Source: Marthasterias glacialis (lineage: Eukaryota; Echinodermata; Asteroidea; Forcipulatida; Asteriidae). Taken from it: DNA of 64,000 nucleotides. Under the pieces are notes generated by a model. It was not told where the DNA came from. It saw only the letters and a program-made list of their open reading frames with translations, and made no database searches. The stretch covers positions 13,612,076-13,676,075 of the forward strand of contig OU452229.1 of NCBI GenBank assembly GCA_911728455.2. Direction: 5' to 3'. Positions 58,462-64,000 of this stretch are shown here, piece by piece (position 1 is the stretch's first letter; each line of letters opens with the position of its first letter). Both the position numbers and the translations under genes were made by a program.

Positions 58462-58669
58462 TAACTCGCTCGATATTATTGATCGTGCGGTTCGGATGCT
58501 CTCAGATTCTAAATATCGGAATGCGTGCGTGTGTAAGGGTTAAAGGTATTACACCATTGGTTTTTCAGAAGATTAAAACATTTCTCATACAACCAACCCG
58601 TGGAAATCCCATCAAATTACTGATCACATTTCAAACAAAAGTGAAAACAATGGAAATGGTCAATTAGTT

Positions 58670-60480
58670 CTCAGGAGTTTATCTTTGCCCATTGTTTCAT
58701 GTTCGTGCTTCTTTCCATTGCAGCAAATTCAGTTATGCAACGGCAGTGTTGAGGTCTCTATCAAATGAAATTTTCTCCGCTTTGTCAGCTTTTCATAGCT
58801 CTCGTGATAACTGTTACTTATATGTAGCTAAAACAACAAGTGAAGGTTCAGATTAACTATAATAACCTTTACAACAAGATACAATTACCGATTCTACACT
58901 ATATCTTTAAGGAGTGACTTTCTACGATAACGAACTGGTTCTCCCAAATCAAGAGAGAAGGTTAAAAAATACACCTTTTTTTTGAGAGCGTCTTGGGTTA
59001 AATAAAGACAAACGGCTATTGATTTTGTGTCGTCCCTACAAAGTCGGTAGGCGTTTTTAGAATTGGGGAAGAAAAATCAGTTGACATAATTGTTGAGGAC
59101 TTGAGGCACTCTCTGCGACTGTTTTTTGTGATCTGCACTTAGATTTGTGGGAGGGGGAGGTAAAAAGAAGCGTCTGTGTTTGAAATCCATCGGGTCTATG
59201 TTTAAAAAGGTAATTCGCAGTGTGGTAATGTTAAAAATCGGAATTATATTTTTGTTTAAAGTTTAAGTATCAACATTAATCTTGTTCCACATTCATTACC
59301 GGTACATCATACATACAAGGGTAACTCACTGATGGTAACAGTTATAAAAACAGCGACAAGAACAACAAATCAAAAGCAAAAGCCACTTTTCCCCAAAGAT
59401 AAAGAATAGAAAATAAAACACTCCTCGACTATTATTAGCAATTGTTAATACTTATAGGAGTCTATGCTGCATGGTACAATTCTACACATGTTGCAGAAAG
59501 TAGGCCAAGCCCCCAGTCCAATCCTCAATCAACAACCAACCCCTGGTCAATATACACCATCGACGAATTACTGTACACTTAGAAAATGGGCTTCAAATTA
59601 ATTGGATTTGATCTTGCATACCCTTGTTCCAAGACGGGGGCTTGCAACAACCAGCTCTGAAAATAGTTAACAAAATAGTTGTTTTTATGCAAATCAGGGG
59701 GTATATGCGTATAAAATTAACAGTAAATATATTTCTTCAAAGAAATGCTGTATTTCCTCAACAGCATACTGAGTAAACTTTTCGAAAGGACAGTTAGATT
59801 GTGTTGAAATTGATGGTGACATGCGACAAAATAAAAGGCCTGCCCAGCATCTTGATTTCGGGTGTTCAGAGTCGGCCCGTACCGGAAGGTATATCAGCAC
59901 TTATTACCGAACGGTTGGAAAGATTAGCTCCACGGTTTTTCACCGATAAGGAGGAGCGAAATCTGGGTTAAGCACTGACGGTAGAGCGCGCTGCCATCCC
60001 CCACCGTCTCTGTTGACTCTTCAGACGGCGAGGCCGGAGTCCTCCTCTGGAAAGTGGAAGATTTAATCGTGTGTACAAAGTGATACTAGGGGTTTATTAT
60101 CAGATGAGGAAACGGCTCAAATTTCTCTGTGTGTTCTCCTATAGCCCCGGCGGCGAAAAAGTACATCAGTCTTAAAAAACAGGCAAAACAGTTGAGCGTA
60201 AGACACACCGTGTATGGCCTAAAATCAAACTCCACAAAGTGTTAGACAAACAGAGAAGACGTCTTGCGTCTTGAGAAAAGAGATTTAAAAAAAAATGGTG
60301 ATGAACAAAAAGTTCCCGATGAGACGCTGGATAATCAAATCAAATATGAGGAAGAATTGAATTGAAATTACAAAATGACTGGATGACCTTATTTTTGTCC
60401 CCCGTTGAGGTTTTAGTTTCTTCCTTGCATTTTGTAACGTTCTGACAATGGACTGTAAAAGTCAATTAGGGTGATGCTGA
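58670..60480. other. non-coding stretch
   Basis: A minus-strand 34-nt segment near 59628-59661 has a strong acceptor (ttaactattttcag) and a donor (gtatgc), but all three frames are open and it is too short to judge. Confidence 0.4.
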
Positions 60481-60484
60481 CAAT

Positions 60485-60725
60485 GTCCTTCTCCAGTGTA
60501 ACCCCCCACCCCACCCCATACAAACGCAGACACCCTGTTTGTCGACCACGTAAATCGAGGACTTCTCTTCGCTCTTTGTATGGACTTTTTCTATCTTAGA
60601 GAGGTCCCCATTGGTTCGAAGACGACAACGAACCAAGGACATCCTCGCTCTGTCAAAAACACCGGGATACCTGTTGTTAAAGTCACCGGTTTCAACGGGT
60701 AGAAACCCCAACACACACACCTACA
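60485..60725 (-). repeat. dispersed repeat R5, copy 2
   Basis: Pair of 10655-10855; shares CGTAAATCGAGGACT, CTCGCTCTGTCAAAAA, CACCGGGATACC and TTTCAACGGGTAGA. Confidence 0.55.
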
Positions 60726-60782
60726 AGTTGGTGTAAAATGTTTAATACATGCTATAGTGTTGATGCACTCTATACTCCTCTT

Positions 60783-61025
60783 GTCAGTATAATGTTAGTA
60801 AGCGGAACGAAGGAACGCTGAGCCCTCCTTCATAAGCGACACAGATTATAATCCCATAACCTAGATTACTTAGTGTTCTTAAACAACGTCAGTCAGTATA
60901 ATCTGGGGTGCCACCAGCAACCCAGATTGTACTGATTGACTAGGGTAATCTAGGTTATGGGATTATAATCTGTGTCGCTCATGAACGAGGGCTCAGCGTT
61001 ACTTTGTTCCGCTAACTACTGACAC
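60783..61025. mobile_element. fold-back MITE with about 100-bp arms
   Basis: The left arm GTCAGTATAATGTTAG..GCGGAACGAAGGAACGCTGAG...ATTATAATCCCATAACC and the right arm GGTTATGGGATTATAAT...CTCAGCGTTACTTTGTTCCGC..CTACTGACAC are inverted copies, with a central palindromic CAGTCAGTATAATCTGGG / CCCAGATTGTACTGATTG. Arms are nearly identical, so insertion was probably recent. Confidence 0.9.
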
Positions 61026-61052
61026 GATTGAGGAGAATCAAGTGGTTGATCA

Positions 61053-61280
61053 TCAAAGACAAATGAACGATTTTAAACTAAGTACCACTATTGCGATTTG
61101 CGTGAGAACTGTTTCCTTCTGAAACTGTCTTCTTGTTGTGAACATATTGCACGAGTTCACGAAGTCTTTATAATCAATCTGAACAGATGGTATCGCCGAC
61201 ATCGCATCAATTTCACGAGTCTTTAGGGAGTCGTGGTTTGTTTGGATTAATAATAGTACTTTGCTAGTAAAAATAGTCGC
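61053..61280 (-). CDS. possible terminal exon, unknown product
   Basis: On the minus strand an acceptor-like actatttttactag precedes an open frame ending at TGA (61053-61055). It reads protein-like in places (IDAMSAIPSVQIDYKDF, VNSCNMFTTRRQFQKE, TVLTQIAIVVLSL). No ATG or upstream exon was identified, and the length is within chance expectation. Confidence 0.22.
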   Translation of the reverse strand, partial: ATIFTSKVLLLIQTNHDSLKTREIDAMSAIPSVQIDYKDFVNSCNMFTTRRQFQKETVLTQIAIVVLSLKSFICL

Positions 61281-61437
61281 CAGACGATTAGTCGACACTA
61301 TATGAACATTCGGTTGTTAATCAATATATGTTAAGTTCAGTAAATTCTTCTATTAGAACGTTCATATAATTATTACAGCATAAATAAAATATTGTAGCTA
61401 ATAATAACAAACAACGCAAGAATGGTTTACATGGTGA

Positions 61438-61600
61438 TTTGTTCCTTGCCTTTCACCTCTGTGACCCCGGTTCGAATCCCAGACTGGAGCCTTGCATGTG
61501 GATTGGTTTTTTAGTCCTTACCATATTTCCCCCGTTTTGAGGTTTTCCTCCCACATCTAAAATTGACAATTCTTCATCATCTTCTCTACACATGCATCTT
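61438..61600 (+). repeat. SINE family B, copy 3 (best B box)
   Basis: CCTTTCACCTCTGTGACCCC followed by B box GGTTCGAATCCC at about 61471, then GCCTTGCATGTGGATTGG, GAGGTTTTCCTCCCACATCT. It matches 32095-32305 through the tail. Confidence 0.75.
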
Positions 61601-61762
61601 CAGGTCTACGTGTCACAGTGTTAGTCACTTTTCCGTATCCATTGGTTTCATTACCAGAAAGATATAATATGAATAGTAATAATAGTTATGAATAATGGTA
61701 AAGGGACCCTGGCATTTACCCCCGCTGCTAAAATGTAGGATTGGAACTGCCTCTGGCTACCG

Positions 61763-61927
61763 GGTAAGATTGGTGGTCTATTGGTAAAACATATGCTCTA
61801 GAATGACAAAGGTCGTGGGTTCGGATCCCACGAAATACGCCTGTGGTGTTTTTTTTAAGGACTCGGGTAAGTACCGAGTGTACCGTGCTCAACACACATC
61901 GGTGTTTGTGTAAAACATAAATAAGAC
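61763..61927 (+). repeat. tRNA-derived SINE, family A, copy 2
   Basis: A-box-like GGTGGTCTATTGG, B box GGTTCGGATCC at 61818-61828, body GACTCGGGTAAGTACCGAGTG and ACACACATCGGTGT. Pairs with 1411-1580. Confidence 0.8.
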
Positions 61928-62356
61928 CCTCGCATTGTTGCTGAAAATCGAGGCCAACATTTGAAGTTAAAATCACTATTAATAAACAAAAGTCACATGA
62001 TAATTTGAAGGTTTAAATATGGCTAAAGTCTGTAACTTTAATTTAGCAGTCTATGCGTATAGTGTGAATTTGTGTGAATTTGGGTCTGCCCCCAGGCCCC
62101 ACGCAAATAACACAAAACCATGTTTTCCCCTTTTCTTTTGTGCAAGAGCGCATACATCTAAATACTCTAGTTTTCAATAATCACCCCCTAAGGCGAACCT
62201 GTTAAAATGTCTTGGGTTTTGGAAGAAGAGTGCATCGTTTCTATAATCGTTTCTGTATTTCCAATAAACACACATCCAACTACTCTGCGGAGTTTTATTA
62301 ATCACGCTAGGTGGTCACATGAAGCTCTTGCACGTCTGTTACGCACACTTATATCT

Positions 62357-62850
62357 GACATAATATTTTATGTCCAACGAAGAAATTTTGAACCATATTG
62401 TCTGACCCATAGTGACCCACAATTATGTTCGACCCATATTGTCCGTCAAACCATTATGTCCGACCCATAGTGTCCGACAAACCATTATGTCCGACCAATT
62501 GTGGCCGACAGACCATTATGTCCGACCCATAGTGTCCGACATACCATTATGTCCGACCCATAGTGTCCGTCAAATCATTATGTCCGACCAATTGTGGCCG
62601 ACAAACCATTATGTCCGACCAATTGTGGCCGACAGACTATTATGTCCGACCCACAGTGTCCGTCAAACCATTCTGTCCGACCCATAGTGTCCGTCAAATC
62701 ATTATGTCCGACCAATTGTGGCCGACGAACCATCAGGTCCGACCCATTATGTCCCCGGACACAATGGTTAGGAAGTAGACGTTCGTCGGAAAGAATGAGT
62801 CCAACATATATTGGTTCAAAATTGTCGTCGACAGAATAGTCCATGACGGA
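62357..62850. mobile_element. MITE containing a 31-bp minisatellite
   Basis: The outer ends are inverted: AACGAAGAAATTTTGAACCA at the left mirrors TGGTTCAAAATTGTCGTCG at the right. Between them (62395-62790) about twelve copies of a 31-bp unit run in tandem. Each is CCATTATGTCCGACC joined to CATAGTGTCCGACAAA or AATTGTGGCCGACAGA. The repeated frames (SVKPLCPTHSVRQTIM) are products of the tandem unit. Confidence 0.8.
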
Positions 62851-62990
62851 CATAATGGTGCGCAACACACGTCTTTTGAGTAGGCAAATAATAATATAAA
62901 AAAAATTGAACAAAAAACAACTGCCCGAAAGACACTTTTCTCAGCCACGTTGTAGTATTTCGTACGGAATTATATAAAAAAATGTCCTGG

Positions 62991-63167
62991 TGTGGATTTC
63001 ACAAAGTTCTAGGATTAGTCTTTTCTCGAGTTAGGATGAGTAACTAGTCCTAACATAGAACTAGTCCTAAGTTAGGACTAGTCCTAAGTTAAGACTAGTC
63101 CTAAGTTAGGACCAGTCCTAAGTTAGGACTAGTCCTTAGTTAGGACCAGTTTTGTGAAACGCATCCC
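62991..63167. mobile_element. MITE with TTAGGACTAGTCCTAA array
   Basis: Ends GGATTTCACAAAGTTCTAGG and CCAGTTTTGTGAAACGCATCC are inverted repeats. The centre is about five tandem copies of the palindromic unit AGGACTAGTCCTAAGTT. Confidence 0.85.
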
Positions 63168-63523
63168 TTTTGTCATATTTATTTGGCACAAAGTAAGCTT
63201 TCAGTTTGATGATGGATTGTTCAAGTTTATGTTTAATGCCTTTGACTTTTAAATTGAATCACAAGAAATCTGACATAATCTCAGTAAACGAGTTGGGGAG
63301 GGGGTTCTTTAGGGGGGGGGGGGTTCATACCCCATCTCACTGTGCCACACGTTTGGGGCCTATAATCCAGGGCTATGCTAAAATAAAACAAGGGGTGGTA
63401 CCGGTAAGGTAAAAAAAAACCTCCACGACCTATTTATGTTACTTGAAACATCACTTGCGTTTAGTTTGTATTCGGCAATCCTTCAGCCAGACACGGGTGA
63501 TCTAGACTCAACACGATGGTTAG

Positions 63524-63683
63524 ATGAGCATGAATCTAGCACGCGCTGATCCGTCATGTACAAAGGGCCACAACCCGATAGCAATCTTGCAACGGGGCAG
63601 GCTACAATTTCACACAAGTGTGCTCGACCAGTTAGCAGACTTCAAGACTGTGCCTCCAAATGCTGCTGTCGTTTCGCGGGGTA
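63524..63683 (+). CDS. possible first exon, unknown product
   Basis: An ATG frame reads MSMNLARADPSCTKGHN and continues through a polar stretch to AVVSRG, where a donor-like gtaaac occurs. It is slightly GC-richer than its surroundings. No signal peptide or homology is recognised. Confidence 0.18.
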
Positions 63684-64000
63684 AACACTCCAACTTAAAC
63701 CGCACTACTTTCCTTTTCTGTCCTCCCCTCTCCTTCATAAAAGTTCAGGGGGGGGGGGCTCTCGGTACTCCGAGTGAGTCTGATTCCTTATTTGCAGCTC
63801 TTGAATATCATACGTAAACAGTAATATGTCATGGGAGACGCGCGGTGACACGTTAACACAATAAGCAACGGGGAATTATTTACATATGACCGGGTTTTCG
63901 GTTCAGTGTTGAAATAACACTTGTTCGATTATTTTTTATCGTTGCCATTTAACCTTTTCTGCTGTTGGAGTTGGATGAGCAACCAGTGCCATAAGTTGTG
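63684..64000. other. non-coding stretch to the window end
   Basis: Contains a G run near 63750. Nothing else is supported. Confidence 0.4.

Noticed and set aside
62395..62790. Repetitive frames with SVKPLCPTHSVRQTIM-like units as a repeat protein
   Set aside because: The 31-bp unit is not a multiple of three. The frames arise from the minisatellite on both strands, inside an inverted-repeat element.

Overview
The window is AT-rich eukaryotic DNA, dominated by non-coding sequence, microsatellites, tRNA-derived SINEs and inverted-repeat (MITE-like) elements. No long open frames, rRNA genes, CRISPR arrays or prokaryotic operons are visible. Two spliced, secreted-protein genes can be assembled with confidence from small exons, and both are easy to miss because no single exon is long. 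The best clue to the organism is the neuropeptide gene. Its predicted amidated peptide (DEKSRFPKFMRW-amide) closely resembles the luqin I recall from the starfish Asterias rubens, so I infer an echinoderm, most likely an asteroid.

Region by region: (1) 0.88-1.64 kb, minus strand: a complete three-exon gene for a 90-residue secreted Kazal-type serine protease inhibitor. A possible alternative signal-peptide exon lies at 5.23-5.27 kb, and a possible 5' leader exon ends at 15.89 kb. (2) 1.64-18.3 kb: repeats (SINEs, fold-back MITEs, a 0.3 kb TTG microsatellite) and a weak candidate small plus-strand gene at 7.81-8.71 kb. (3) 18.3-38.9 kb, plus strand: the luqin precursor gene. The ATG exon is at 19.66 kb, the peptide-bearing exon at 32.44 kb, the C-terminal two-cysteine exon at 37.75 kb, and a probable 3' UTR exon runs to about 38.87 kb. 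Introns of 12.7 and 5.2 kb carry many repeats, including a 26-bp minisatellite and a palindrome array, plus a possible nested terminal exon at 24.75 kb with its own polyadenylation signal. (4) 38.9-64 kb: no confidently assigned gene. It holds microsatellites, a 99-bp tandem repeat, several MITEs containing internal palindromic minisatellites, an isolated consensus histone mRNA 3' stem-loop at 40.44 kb on the minus strand, and several low-confidence candidate exons.

The two certain genes are convergent in theme (small secreted products) but nothing links them functionally. The more unusual material is (a) the hidden luqin gene with very large introns, (b) possible alternative signal-peptide exons for the Kazal inhibitor, (c) several unrelated inverted-repeat elements whose interiors have become arrays of short self-complementary repeats, and (d) the orphan histone-type stem-loop. 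All assignments are by eye; no search or splice prediction was run.
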